64,000 nt of DNA from Spirosoma panaciterrae DSM 21099 (GTDB taxonomy: Bacteria > Bacteroidota > Bacteroidia > Cytophagales > Spirosomataceae), in contig NZ_KB893182.1 in NCBI RefSeq assembly GCF_000374025.1, positions 117,819 to 181,818 on the forward strand, given 5' to 3'. A model generated the notes under the pieces. The model was not told the DNA's origin. It made no database searches and saw only the letters and a list, made by a program, of their open reading frames with translations. Both the position numbers and the translations under genes were made by a program. This document shows positions 45,076 through 54,189 of the stretch, one piece after another. Within the stretch, counting starts at the first letter, position 1. Each line of letters begins with the position of its first letter.

Positions 45076-45687
45076 ATGAAAGGGTATTTAATTTCCCGGA
45101 TTCTATTTGCATTCGGCATTTGTTTGCTGCTGCAGAACTGTTCAAGAAAATCAGAAGAAAGTTCTGAGTCACACCATTTTTCGGAGCCTTATAAATCATC
45201 CGAACCAGACCAGTCTACAACGTCCGAAAGGGATGGCTATACACCTGATTCAGAGCAGGAAACGCCCGAGCAGGATTATTCCGGCAATACTGAAACTGAA
45301 ACCGGAACGGTTCAGATTTTTGATATTCGTTTTGTGGTGGAGGTTACCCAATACAAAGCGGCTTTATGGCTAAAAAATGGAGAAGGCTTAATGCGGGTTC
45401 GCTATTATAAAGAAGGGGTCGGTCCGGTAATGGTTCAGCAGAAAATGAGGGTGGAAAACACAGATCGGGGTATACGATTGACAGGGTATAGCCCGGTTAA
45501 TCCCGAAACGGGAGAGCCTGCCAATTACATACCCGATAATTTTTACATATCCCGCAATGAAAATGGTGAATGGTCGGTAACGAATATTGACGATCAGGGA
45601 GTAACTGCCGACGCTTCCATTTCAGTCGTAGAAGGTATAGATGAGCAAAATCGCTTTTTGAGCAATTTTAACTGGGAGATTAATTAA
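45076..45687 (+). CDS. lipoprotein, member 2 of the family
   Basis: A 203-residue lipoprotein with the lipobox LLQNC near residue 21 and a Ser/Glu-rich spacer of about 55 residues. The C-terminal domain is paralogous to the product at 44590 (VRYYKEG, YSPVNPE, DNFYIS, NIDDQG, FLSNFNW). The gene is 45 bp after member 1, a likely tandem duplication that gained a lipid anchor. Confidence 0.7.
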   Translation: MKGYLISRILFAFGICLLLQNCSRKSEESSESHHFSEPYKSSEPDQSTTSERDGYTPDSEQETPEQDYSGNTETETGTVQIFDIRFVVEVTQYKAALWLKNGEGLMRVRYYKEGVGPVMVQQKMRVENTDRGIRLTGYSPVNPETGEPANYIPDNFYISRNENGEWSVTNIDDQGVTADASISVVEGIDEQNRFLSNFNWEIN

Positions 45688-45768
45688 TCATGTAGGTCAG
45701 AAAAGTTCACTCTGGCCTGATTGGCTTTATAGCCTCATAAATCCTCAAACAGTAAATAAAACTACACC

Positions 45769-46332
45769 ATGAATTTTCATTATTCTCACTATTCCAGTAA
45801 AATGCTTGCCTTCGGAAGATATGGTGTTGTTGTGGCATTAAATCAAAAAGAAGTAGCAAAAATAGCGTATACTAACTCGCGGGCTTCGCTTGAGTTAGAA
45901 GCAAAAAATATGAAGTTCGCGAATGAGGTAAATGATTTAGTCGTAAAGTTTGTCGATATAAGGCAGGATGAGGATGAAACCAATTTGCTGGTCATGGAAA
46001 GGCTCTATCCTTTGCAGCATTGGGGTATAGAGATGGAGGCAAGGCAGAAATTTACTGAAGAGTTTAAACAAAAATTAACCGAGCTTCATAGCGCAGGATT
46101 TGTGTTTAATGACTTTAATAGAACGGTTATAAAGCCCTCCCACGGTCAGACTATTGCGAATAATGTCATTCTTACTTCCGAGGGTATCCGTTTGGTCGAT
46201 ACGGGACTGTCGATGCTGAAAGATGATATAGGGAGCGCGTGCTTTAAAGAGGCCGTTTCGAATGAACTGGGTGAGATGGACTCCGTTTGTAAATACTTTC
46301 TACAGGGATTTTATCAGGAAGATTTAACCTAA
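45769..46332 (+). CDS. minimal protein kinase-like protein
   Basis: A 187-residue protein with the outline of a shortened kinase fold. A Gly-rich start AFGRYGVVVAL, a candidate ATP Lys in VAKIAY (about residue 31), FVFNDFN with Asp115 in the position of the HRD Asp, a later Asn-containing NNVIL, and VDTG with Asp144 in the position of DFG. The canonical HRD/DFG residues are partly replaced. It may be an atypical kinase, a pseudokinase, or a fragment. It lies between members 2 and 3 of the exported family. Confidence 0.6.
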   Translation: MNFHYSHYSSKMLAFGRYGVVVALNQKEVAKIAYTNSRASLELEAKNMKFANEVNDLVVKFVDIRQDEDETNLLVMERLYPLQHWGIEMEARQKFTEEFKQKLTELHSAGFVFNDFNRTVIKPSHGQTIANNVILTSEGIRLVDTGLSMLKDDIGSACFKEAVSNELGEMDSVCKYFLQGFYQEDLT

Positions 46333-46407
46333 TACGGCTCGAAAGCGGCATTTGGAGTAGCCAACCCATGCTTTGGATTAGAGTACCGTATTTTTTTTCG
46401 TATTGGG

Positions 46408-46437
46408 CACTGACATCTTGCTCAATGGTCGGATATA
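46408..46437 (+). promoter_or_regulatory. island promoter motif, copy 3 (CACTGAC-N16-GGATATA)
   Basis: CACTGAC at 46408-46414 and GGATATA at 46431-46437, 16 bp apart, 33 bp before the ATG at 46471, the same distance as at copy 1. A T8 run lies just upstream, as at copy 2. Confidence 0.68.
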
Positions 46438-46470
46438 GTTAATGAAACCGTCATTCTAAATTCGACTATC

Positions 46471-46971
46471 ATGAAGTACTTACTGACTCTTACAATCATC
46501 GGCCTGCTCATCCTGCAAACTTCGCCCACAGATGCTAAATCGCAGCGTATCAACAAGTATCATCCTGTTACCGGACCGTTGTTTCAGTCTGGCCATGTTG
46601 GGGTTTTTGAACTCTCCTTTAAATCGAACGGAATGCGCCATCATGGTCTAATGTTGCTTCGAAATGGTGTGGGCGTGGTACGTATTCAATTTTACAGCGT
46701 TCAGCGCCAACGCCAGGAAACGGTAGAAGAGCTGATCGAATGCGAAACGACAACAACTGGGGCACTAATGCTGGCTTGTTATAAGCCGGTTTATGCCGGA
46801 TCGAGTGTGCGGCATGCGACCTACGCACCTGATAATTTCATTCTGTGGAAGGAAAATGGCAGATACCGATTAACAAACGTAGATGATAGCAATCAGGTAG
46901 CTGAAATGTACTTCCGGTCTGTGGAGAGCGAAAGTGAACAAAGACAATTGCTCCGGCAATTTGGCTGGTAG
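46471..46971 (+). CDS. exported protein, member 3 of the family
   Basis: A 166-residue protein with a signal peptide (YLLTLTIIGLLILQTSPTDA). It shares VRIQFY, YKPVYAG, DNFIL, NVDDSN and a final Phe-Gly-Trp (LLRQFGW) with members 1 and 2. It is transcribed from its own island promoter motif and ends with a strong terminator hairpin, so it is a separate transcription unit. Confidence 0.72.
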   Translation: MKYLLTLTIIGLLILQTSPTDAKSQRINKYHPVTGPLFQSGHVGVFELSFKSNGMRHHGLMLLRNGVGVVRIQFYSVQRQRQETVEELIECETTTTGALMLACYKPVYAGSSVRHATYAPDNFILWKENGRYRLTNVDDSNQVAEMYFRSVESESEQRQLLRQFGW

Positions 46972-46972
46972 C

Positions 46973-47009
46973 CCGATTGGCTGACACATTCAATGTGTCA
47001 GCCAATCGG
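46973..47009 (+). terminator. 18-bp perfect inverted-repeat terminator
   Basis: CCGATTGGCTGACACATT (46973-46990) is followed after one base by its exact complement (46992-47009), starting 2 bp after the stop of the gene at 46971. It is a strong hairpin with a small effective loop and lies between the exported protein gene and the GYF_2 gene. Confidence 0.75.
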
Positions 47010-47069
47010 CACAATTTTCTTAGGTATACCTCTTTAATTTTTTTACAATATAACACGCTGATCAACCTT

Positions 47070-47762
47070 ATGAACAATTTATTTTACTCCGTAAATGGCC
47101 AGCCTGGTGTAGGCCCAGTCACATTGCAGCAGTATCTCCAATTGAATCTTCCGCCTGATACCCTGGTGTGGTTCGAAGGGCAGGCGGACTGGAAAAAGGC
47201 AAGCGACATCCCGGAACTGGCTCCTCAACAACCACCAGCCCCACCTATTTTCCTGAGTACCCCACCTCCGGCAAACCCAACAGCTTATGGCACCCAGCCG
47301 CACCTTCCTGGGTATCCACCGGCCTCACCTTCGACCAACCGGAAGACTATACTCTATATTGTTGGCGGGGTTGTCGCCTTGTTTGTCTTGTTCAAACTGT
47401 TTGGCTCAAGTAAAGATAAAAGCCGGGAGCCGTATGTGCAGACGTATGCCAGCCATTTTGCTGCAAAGCTAATGCAGGCTACCTATCCGGTAACGGGCAA
47501 GAACCCAACCTATGATGTTGTGGATTGGGAATACAGTGGCGGGGTTTATGAAATAGAAGTGAAGACCAACTGGCAGGGAAGCTGCACCATTTTCGATAGC
47601 CCCTGCGATGTAGGGTATACGGTGTTGCTGCACGTTACGGAGAATGGCAAATTTCAGGACTATGAGATTACGCAACGGAATACTTGTGCTACGCAGCATC
47701 AGATTTGTGACGTGGCGCTTGGAGCGGTTCTGAATGCCCTCGAGAATACAGACTTAAACTAG
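47070..47762 (+). CDS. GYF_2-domain membrane protein
   Basis: A 230-residue protein from the ATG at 47070. The N-terminal GYF_2 domain is seen as FYSVNGQPGVGPVTLQQYL and the WFEGQADWKKASDIPEL pattern. A Pro-rich linker, one transmembrane segment (TILYIVGGVVALFVLFKLF) and a Cys-containing outside domain (SCTIFDSPCDVGYTVLLH) follow. The GYF_2 domain recurs in the protein at 60269, suggesting a shared partner in the island; GYF domains bind proline-rich peptides, which are common in the neighbours. Confidence 0.75.
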   Translation: MNNLFYSVNGQPGVGPVTLQQYLQLNLPPDTLVWFEGQADWKKASDIPELAPQQPPAPPIFLSTPPPANPTAYGTQPHLPGYPPASPSTNRKTILYIVGGVVALFVLFKLFGSSKDKSREPYVQTYASHFAAKLMQATYPVTGKNPTYDVVDWEYSGGVYEIEVKTNWQGSCTIFDSPCDVGYTVLLHVTENGKFQDYEITQRNTCATQHQICDVALGAVLNALENTDLN

Positions 47763-47859
47763 CTCTTTCTTAATTTGCAAAGTGCCTTATCGGTCTGTAT
47801 ATTACCCATCTATTCTCATTACTTTGCCGATAACAAACCTTTCCTCCAATTTTAAACTG

Positions 47860-48828
47860 ATGCGACGCTTTGGTTTTTTGCTGGCGGTGATTCCGCTCTT
47901 AGCCTTATTACAATCCTGTTCAAGTTTATCAACGATGGTATCTGGTGTGGGAACCCAAACGGTACTTAACCCAGACGGTTCGGCTACAGTCCGAATTGCT
48001 GTGGAGATGGAAGGGTATAGTTCCTCCGTTGCCAGCTATGTCTCGAACGCTATGACTGAGCAGGGCTTCACGATAATCGATAGTGATAACGACAATATAC
48101 TGCTTAGCGAAAAAACGTTGTCGCCGGGCGATCGGCTTTTCAGGAAAGATGAGATTCCCTTTATTGAACGAACCAATCTCTTTTTCTACGAAAACATTCG
48201 AATCAATTATCTTCTGGATTTGGAACGGTTGGCTGGTCGAGACATCAGTACCTATTTTAAGATAAAGGGCTATTGCAAAATTGTGCCACCCGAAGGATTC
48301 TTCATCACGGGTCTAAATGGAGAGAAAGTAAAGGATACAGAGGAGGGTAAAAAAGGTAACGACCGAACCATCTGTGCCTGGGATTTCAACCTGACGAATG
48401 ATTATGCCCAGCCCATTCAGGTGACATTTCAGTACGTCAATAAGTGGGCTATTAGCATTGTTTTTTTACTGGGGGCTTTTTGGTTTTTTCGTAGCCGAAA
48501 CCAAACTCGCCGAACAGGGATGCCTAATCCTTCTTACCCGGCCCAACAGCCCGTTTACTCCCAGTCGATGCCACCAGGCCAGTCTACCTATGCGGGGCCG
48601 ACTCCTCCGCCCATAAATCAGGCCTGGCAGCCACAGCCACCTTATATGGCTCCTTCGCCCACCTATACGGACGAAACGCAGGTTCGTCCGGTTCATAGAG
48701 ATCAATCGGAAGATACACTCGTTGGGCCTACTGAGTCGGAGACAACGCAGCTTTTCCCACCTGCACTCCCAACCAAACCGCAGTTTCCCCATCAGGATGA
48801 TGAACCTACCTTAGTCGGTCCTAAGTAA
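47860..48828 (+). CDS. membrane lipoprotein with cytoplasmic Thr-rich tail
   Basis: A 322-residue lipoprotein from the ATG at 47860 with the lipobox LLQSC. The N-terminal half is an unknown domain; a membrane segment (WAISIVFLLGAFWFF) in the middle places the C-terminal Pro/Gln-rich tail on the other side of the membrane. The tail holds the acidic Thr motif in several forms (DETQV, DTLVGP, ETTQLF, PTLVGP), as expected for a kinase substrate that FHA domains read. It is 7 bp before the FHA-protease gene. Confidence 0.65.
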   Translation: MRRFGFLLAVIPLLALLQSCSSLSTMVSGVGTQTVLNPDGSATVRIAVEMEGYSSSVASYVSNAMTEQGFTIIDSDNDNILLSEKTLSPGDRLFRKDEIPFIERTNLFFYENIRINYLLDLERLAGRDISTYFKIKGYCKIVPPEGFFITGLNGEKVKDTEEGKKGNDRTICAWDFNLTNDYAQPIQVTFQYVNKWAISIVFLLGAFWFFRSRNQTRRTGMPNPSYPAQQPVYSQSMPPGQSTYAGPTPPPINQAWQPQPPYMAPSPTYTDETQVRPVHRDQSEDTLVGPTESETTQLFPPALPTKPQFPHQDDEPTLVGPK

Positions 48829-48835
48829 CTGGATT

Positions 48836-50164
48836 ATGCAGCCTCCGACAAATAATTTTCAGTCTCCCTACGTATTTTACTGTCTGGCAGGGCCTGATAG
48901 TGGCAAATCCATCGCATTACCGATCAGTAAGCAGTTGTCGCTGGGACGTTCGCCCCAGAATGATGTTGTCTTGTCTGATCCGTATGTGGTAGATTTTCAG
49001 TTGGTTATTGGGCTGGTTGGGAATCAGCTTAGCTTCAGTACGTATGAAGGGAATTATGTGTATATGGGTTCGCAGTTGACGCCAAGTGGGTTACTGTATA
49101 CCGAGGGCAACAGTGATTTGCAGATCGGACAGTCCTTATGGCGTTTTAGCCGACAGGCCGTGCCCGTTCAGCCGCTATCTCAGTTGGGCCGAATGAAAGA
49201 GTGGCTGGGCCTTCAGCATTTAGAGAGCGATTTCAAACTGAGTAGCATTTTTTCGGCTGTATGGGAAAAACGGAGTGATGAAGATATCGAGACGGCTTTT
49301 ACGGTCGGGTCGATACAGACAACCCCTCCCGTTCAAACGCTGTCGTCTACCTGGCCGAAACCCTGGTTATTTGCCCGAATAGGTCTATTTGCCCTTATTG
49401 TGTTTATAGGGCTTTACATTTGCGTGTCTTCGTTCAATAACCCGATTCTTATTCCTGGACTTCTGGTCACAGGTTCGCTGGCCGTTCCGATGACGTGTCT
49501 GTTGTTTTTCTGGGAAATGAATGTTCCTCAGAATATTTCAATCTATCAGACTCTTAAACTGGTGCTGTCGGGTGGGATTGCGTCCTTACTGATTTCTCTT
49601 TTACTGTTCAGTAACACAGGTTTTCTGACTACCACGATAGGGCCACCGAGTGCAGGTATTATTGAAGAGTCGGGCAAACTGCTGGCCGTACTTCTGTTGA
49701 TGCGGAATAAAATACGGTATTCATGGACCCTAAACGGACTGCTGCTGGGGGCGGCAGTGGGTACGGGCTTTGCCGCTTTTGAATCGGCTGGATATGCCTT
49801 CATCCAATTGTTTGAGCAGGGGGGAAGCCCAATTCAAAACATTGTGTTGCGGGGCATTATGGCTCCTTTTGCTCATACCATCTGGACGGCTATTGCTGTG
49901 GCTGCGGTTTGGCGGTTGAAAGGGTCTCAACCTTTTGACTGGAGCTTGCTAACCAATAAGGCATTTTTACGGCTGTTTGCTGTGCCTGTTGTTCTGCATA
50001 TGCTATGGAATATGAATATTCAGCTTCCCTTGGTTCCGTATATACTGGACTTCTTCCCTACCAAATTTATTCTGCTGGGGCTAATGGGCTGGACGGTGAT
50101 TTTTAGCTTAATTCAGGAAGGCCTTAAACAAGTTCAGGATGCTCAGAAGCGGTCGCTACAATAG
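48836..50164 (+). CDS. degenerate FHA domain fused to PrsW-family intramembrane protease
   Basis: A 442-residue protein. The N-terminal FHA fold (LGRSPQNDVVLSDPYVV) keeps the Gly-Arg of the binding site but lacks the usual Ser-x-x-His. The C-terminal half is a polytopic PrsW-type membrane protease with IIEESGKLL (EExxK, around 275-283), FAAFESAGYAF, and His-containing FAHTIWTAI and HMLWNM. PrsW cleaves anti-sigma factors in other bacteria; a comparable role on the island's regulator is a plausible guess. The next gene is convergent, 12 bp away. Confidence 0.8.
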   Translation: MQPPTNNFQSPYVFYCLAGPDSGKSIALPISKQLSLGRSPQNDVVLSDPYVVDFQLVIGLVGNQLSFSTYEGNYVYMGSQLTPSGLLYTEGNSDLQIGQSLWRFSRQAVPVQPLSQLGRMKEWLGLQHLESDFKLSSIFSAVWEKRSDEDIETAFTVGSIQTTPPVQTLSSTWPKPWLFARIGLFALIVFIGLYICVSSFNNPILIPGLLVTGSLAVPMTCLLFFWEMNVPQNISIYQTLKLVLSGGIASLLISLLLFSNTGFLTTTIGPPSAGIIEESGKLLAVLLLMRNKIRYSWTLNGLLLGAAVGTGFAAFESAGYAFIQLFEQGGSPIQNIVLRGIMAPFAHTIWTAIAVAAVWRLKGSQPFDWSLLTNKAFLRLFAVPVVLHMLWNMNIQLPLVPYILDFFPTKFILLGLMGWTVIFSLIQEGLKQVQDAQKRSLQ

Positions 50165-50176
50165 GCCCGTGACGGC

Positions 50177-53100
50177 TTACATATAGGCAAATTTTCGTAA
50201 AACAGGAATCACCACTTCTTTGGCCAGACTGACCGCTTCTTTTGAGTTTGTACCGGCTTCGACCCGAATACAGACAACCGTAAAGGAGCGGTCGGTCGGA
50301 TGCCGCGCGAAGAATACATAGATACCGTCGTTCCGAAGGCCTTTGCCACTAATGATGCGGTTGGGAGTCCCGGTTTTACCGTACAAAACGAGTCCGGTTT
50401 CCTGGCTTAACTCTTTTGTGTTGGTTTGTAAGGCCATGTAACCTTGAACGGTGGCAGCGTAGGCGGGTTCGGTAAGTTTAAGCGTTGGATTTTGTGCTGA
50501 ATCCTTCCCACTCACTGAGAGCAGAAAACGGGAGGGGGCCAGCCTACCGCCATTAGCGATGGTGGCTCCCAGGCGGGTCAGGCCCAGTGGGGTAGCGTCA
50601 AGAACACCCTGTCCCCAGGCTACCTTCGACAGTTCGCCACTAAACCGTATTTTACCAGGTCCATTGCCAGAAAAATTACGGCGTCCTTTCTCCAGGATCT
50701 GGTTCATTGCCTGAATCGTTTCTTGCTCTACAGGGGGCGATACAGGATCGGTTGTGAGCAGGTTCGCGCCAATAATCTTTAATCGTTTGTCGACTGTGGT
50801 GCCCAGCCGAAATCCTAAAGGATAGTATAGGTTTACTAATTCCTGTTTAAGGTTTTTGTCATTTGCCAGTTTGATAAAATAAACGTTACTGGATTTCACG
50901 ATAGCGTCTTGCAGGGTTACGTGTGGGCCAACGGGCTCGCTTGGGTTGCCTCGCTTATCCCGGCGAATGGCCTCGTCCTGTTTCACGGCGTAAGTTACTG
51001 TATCTGCCGCAGGGCCGAGTTTATTGAATCCAGCGAGCGCGGTAAGGATTTTAACACTGGAGCCAGGTGCTGTCGCGTAAAACATACCTAGATCCTGATC
51101 GGTTGGGCTAAGGTCATCCGGTTGTTCGCTGCTGTAAGCACTCGTTTCGTCGAGTGAGGATTCTGCTAATGGCCACACGGCAGATGCCAGCACGTCGCCC
51201 GATGTGGACCTGGTTACAACTACCGATATGCGTTTGTTTTTTGACTCTGATTCCGCTAAGCCTTTCTGAAGGGCCATTTGCAGGGCGGCATCCAGAGTTA
51301 ACCTGAAATCCCGATTTTGAGCCGCAAATTGGTCCACTTCATCACTGCCAATCCCTTTTATCAGAAGAGGAGCCAGGGTATGATAATCAAACAGCCGTAC
51401 ATCTGTCTGTTTGGAATAAGATGGCAAAAAACGGTCGGGTCGGTAACGGGTGGCCATAACCTGCTGGTGGGAGGTAGCGTCCTCGGGTGTGGTGTTATAA
51501 CCGCGAAGTTGCGTTAAATGCCGTAACTCGGCAAAGTAACCGTTGGTCTTATCCCATTGGTGGCGATTTTGGTCTCCTGTCCAGAAAAACGTATGCGCAC
51601 CGAATGGATAGTAACGCCGTTGATGTCGATACGAAAGGGCTGTCAATTGATAGGGCGACAGATATTTTTCCAGTTCGGAGCGCTGTTGGGTTAATTGCTC
51701 TACACGGGAAGTCGCCAGGATCAAACCATTCCGGTCGTATATTGTACCCGCTGGAATTTTCTGGGCCAACAACGCTATTCGGGGATTATAACTAACCACT
51801 CGCTCCCCTTGTCGATTGGCCACCAGCGCTGGGCGAACAACATAGTCTTTAGCCCGAATCAGTTGAATCCAGGCCAGAGTGCCTAATACGACTAGAAAAA
51901 AAATACCAAATGCATTGCCTAATAGCCGCAGATAGGGCAGATATAACGGAGTAGCTGCCGGTTGCCGTGCTTTATTGGGCGAAGCCGACATGTGAATAAG
52001 TAGGCTGAGGGACAGCAGGTGCAAAAGCATGGAAATATTACCGTAACTCATAAACGGTAGGGCTACACCCGTTAACGGTAATAATCCAGCCGCTCCACCA
52101 ATAATCAGAACGGCTTGTAAACCTATTGCCAAAAAGATTCCAACCCCGAGCAAAAACTGGAACGGACTAATCGATCGGATAGAAATCAGGAGAATGCGCT
52201 GCAGCAGCATGAAATAGATCAGGCAGAAAGCAAACAGGCCCAGCCAGCCGACTTCTTCGCCAAAACTGGCTAATATCATGTCGGTGTGGGCGGCTGGCAG
52301 CGTTTGAGCCTCTCCCTGTCCAAATCCCTGCCCTGTAAAGCCTCCCGAAGCAAACGTCCAGATACTGTGAGCTGTGTGATCGCCCCCCCGTACTTCGTTG
52401 TCCCACCGATTCAGCCACATGGCCGTACGCTCCACCAGCCTATCGCCAATGCCTGGCAGGAGCTGACCAATAAAGTAAAACCCAACTACCAAGGCTACGT
52501 AAGCGGTGAGAACCTGGGTATTTCGACGAATCAGATAAATAAACACGATCACCACCGTACAAGCTATCATAGCGGGTCCGGTGTCGCCCATCTTCATGAA
52601 AAGTGCCAGAATCAACAGGGTCAGCAGGAGAGGCTTCCAGACATAGGGTAATTGATCACGAAAACTGAATTTACGGTTGCCCACCACACGGAGGTCTTCG
52701 GCTGTGTAGGCCAGATAGAGTACGAGCAAAAATTTAATTAACTCGCTGGGCTGAAATTTGATTGGCCCTAGTGATAGATTGACCTGAACCCCGCTTCCCT
52801 CAGGACCACTGCCGATAAAGGCAGTCGCCAGGGCCAGAAGAAGGGCGAAGGCCCCTACGCTATTCGAAATCCATTGGCGTTTGGTTCGCTGATTGGTATA
52901 CAAAAAGCCAGCTATGTCTACCAGCGACAAGCCACCCATTAGCAATACCCCCAGGGTTATGCCGAGCGGAACCGGATGCCCCCATACCATATATCGGCTG
53001 TAAAACGTATCGAGTACGGGTTGCTGCAAGCTGGAGACCGTCAGAAACGAGAAGCCGAACAACAGCAGTAGGATTGGTAAAAGCAGCGCGTCGCCGGCAA

Positions 53101-54142
53101 AACGTTGCCAGACCCACAAAAAATGAACTACCCAAAAGCTCCCTAACAAGCTAAGACAAAGCCAGAGATACGTCTGTGAGTACACTTTGGGGGTACGAAC
53201 GGTCAAGGCCACATCATTCCTTAGGCGATTGTAAAAGCTGGGACTTAGCAAACGAATCTGGTGTTCGTGGCCTTCAAAACGGTATTTTTCGTGCCCAAAC
53301 AAAGTCTTTAGCCGGTCGATCAGGCCAGGCCGATACAGTTTTTCGACCCCCTTTCGCGTTCCAAACTCATAGTAGAGATGAATAGGTAGCACACTGTAGG
53401 CGGCTCCTTCAGTGAGGCCACGAAAGGCAAAGCGACCGTCTGCATCTGTCCGGGCATATCGCTCGTAGAAAAGCAGACTATCGGCCTGACCCGCCTGACG
53501 TAATACAACCTGATAGCCACCTGCCTTATCTAGCGATGTGCGGATAAGTCCGGTCTGCTCTTCATCGAGGCTTACATCAGGTAGGTGTCGATGCAAACGT
53601 ACCAGTACGCCCGCCATGGGGCGCTTGTTGGCATCAATCACTTGGCCGTTCATGGATAATCCGCCTTCGCCAACCTGAGCTGGTAACGAAACGGGATGCT
53701 TCTGCTCCTGATCCAGTAGAGTCGAATCCAGGCCAAGTTGCCGACGAGATTGCGAAACCTGCGCTTTGAAATAAGGCCCTCCCAGTGAGTCGGCCAGCCG
53801 AGCCGCCATTTTAAAGGCACTCTTATTAAGCATTCCCAGGTTTTCTAAACGGCCCACCTGCGCCAGAGAATCGCAGAGGGCGCTGGCCAGCAGATGCCGA
53901 TCGCGCTGGTCTTCCAGGTAAAGGTTTTGCTTAAGAAACGATTCTACTTGCGGTACACTTAGCCCAGCTTCCAGATTTAGCGCCTGGCCGGTCCGATAAG
54001 CCAGGTCGACCCGTTCTACATCGGCGATCAGTACATGGTGCATTCGCCAAAAGCAGAAGCCTAATACGATTGTGATGATCAGTAACCATCGGAATTCCTG
54101 GGAGCGTTTTGTCGCAAACGAATGGGTTGGTAGTGGAGCCAT
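50177..54142 (-). CDS. FtsW/RodA-type glycosyltransferase fused to class B PBP transpeptidase
   Basis: A 1321-residue fusion. An N-terminal membrane segment and a carboxypeptidase-regulatory-like domain (MNGQVIDANKRPMAGVLVRL, about 163-250) precede a RodA/FtsW/SpoVE domain with FQPSELIKFLLVLYLA, GEEVGWLG, and LLPLTGVALPFMSYG. The C-terminal PBP domain has SSVK (nucleophile), KSSNVYF (SxN) and YGKTG. So one chain would both polymerise and cross-link peptidoglycan. It ends the minus-strand operon with the phosphatase and FHA genes. In Actinobacteria the two enzymes are separate neighbours (rodA-pbpA) beside PknA/PknB. Confidence 0.88.
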   Translation of the reverse strand: MAPLPTHSFATKRSQEFRWLLIITIVLGFCFWRMHHVLIADVERVDLAYRTGQALNLEAGLSVPQVESFLKQNLYLEDQRDRHLLASALCDSLAQVGRLENLGMLNKSAFKMAARLADSLGGPYFKAQVSQSRRQLGLDSTLLDQEQKHPVSLPAQVGEGGLSMNGQVIDANKRPMAGVLVRLHRHLPDVSLDEEQTGLIRTSLDKAGGYQVVLRQAGQADSLLFYERYARTDADGRFAFRGLTEGAAYSVLPIHLYYEFGTRKGVEKLYRPGLIDRLKTLFGHEKYRFEGHEHQIRLLSPSFYNRLRNDVALTVRTPKVYSQTYLWLCLSLLGSFWVVHFLWVWQRFAGDALLLPILLLLFGFSFLTVSSLQQPVLDTFYSRYMVWGHPVPLGITLGVLLMGGLSLVDIAGFLYTNQRTKRQWISNSVGAFALLLALATAFIGSGPEGSGVQVNLSLGPIKFQPSELIKFLLVLYLAYTAEDLRVVGNRKFSFRDQLPYVWKPLLLTLLILALFMKMGDTGPAMIACTVVIVFIYLIRRNTQVLTAYVALVVGFYFIGQLLPGIGDRLVERTAMWLNRWDNEVRGGDHTAHSIWTFASGGFTGQGFGQGEAQTLPAAHTDMILASFGEEVGWLGLFAFCLIYFMLLQRILLISIRSISPFQFLLGVGIFLAIGLQAVLIIGGAAGLLPLTGVALPFMSYGNISMLLHLLSLSLLIHMSASPNKARQPAATPLYLPYLRLLGNAFGIFFLVVLGTLAWIQLIRAKDYVVRPALVANRQGERVVSYNPRIALLAQKIPAGTIYDRNGLILATSRVEQLTQQRSELEKYLSPYQLTALSYRHQRRYYPFGAHTFFWTGDQNRHQWDKTNGYFAELRHLTQLRGYNTTPEDATSHQQVMATRYRPDRFLPSYSKQTDVRLFDYHTLAPLLIKGIGSDEVDQFAAQNRDFRLTLDAALQMALQKGLAESESKNKRISVVVTRSTSGDVLASAVWPLAESSLDETSAYSSEQPDDLSPTDQDLGMFYATAPGSSVKILTALAGFNKLGPAADTVTYAVKQDEAIRRDKRGNPSEPVGPHVTLQDAIVKSSNVYFIKLANDKNLKQELVNLYYPLGFRLGTTVDKRLKIIGANLLTTDPVSPPVEQETIQAMNQILEKGRRNFSGNGPGKIRFSGELSKVAWGQGVLDATPLGLTRLGATIANGGRLAPSRFLLSVSGKDSAQNPTLKLTEPAYAATVQGYMALQTNTKELSQETGLVLYGKTGTPNRIISGKGLRNDGIYVFFARHPTDRSFTVVCIRVEAGTNSKEAVSLAKEVVIPVLRKFAYM

Positions 54143-54189
54143 ACGGCTTAAAGACAGGTTTTGGATAGGATGCTAGAGAAAGTTTCCAG

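Noticed and set aside
42918..47796. Repeat CTTATCGGTCTGT near 42918 and 47784
   Set aside because: Thirteen bases are expected several times by chance in 64 kb and the surrounding sequence is not similar.
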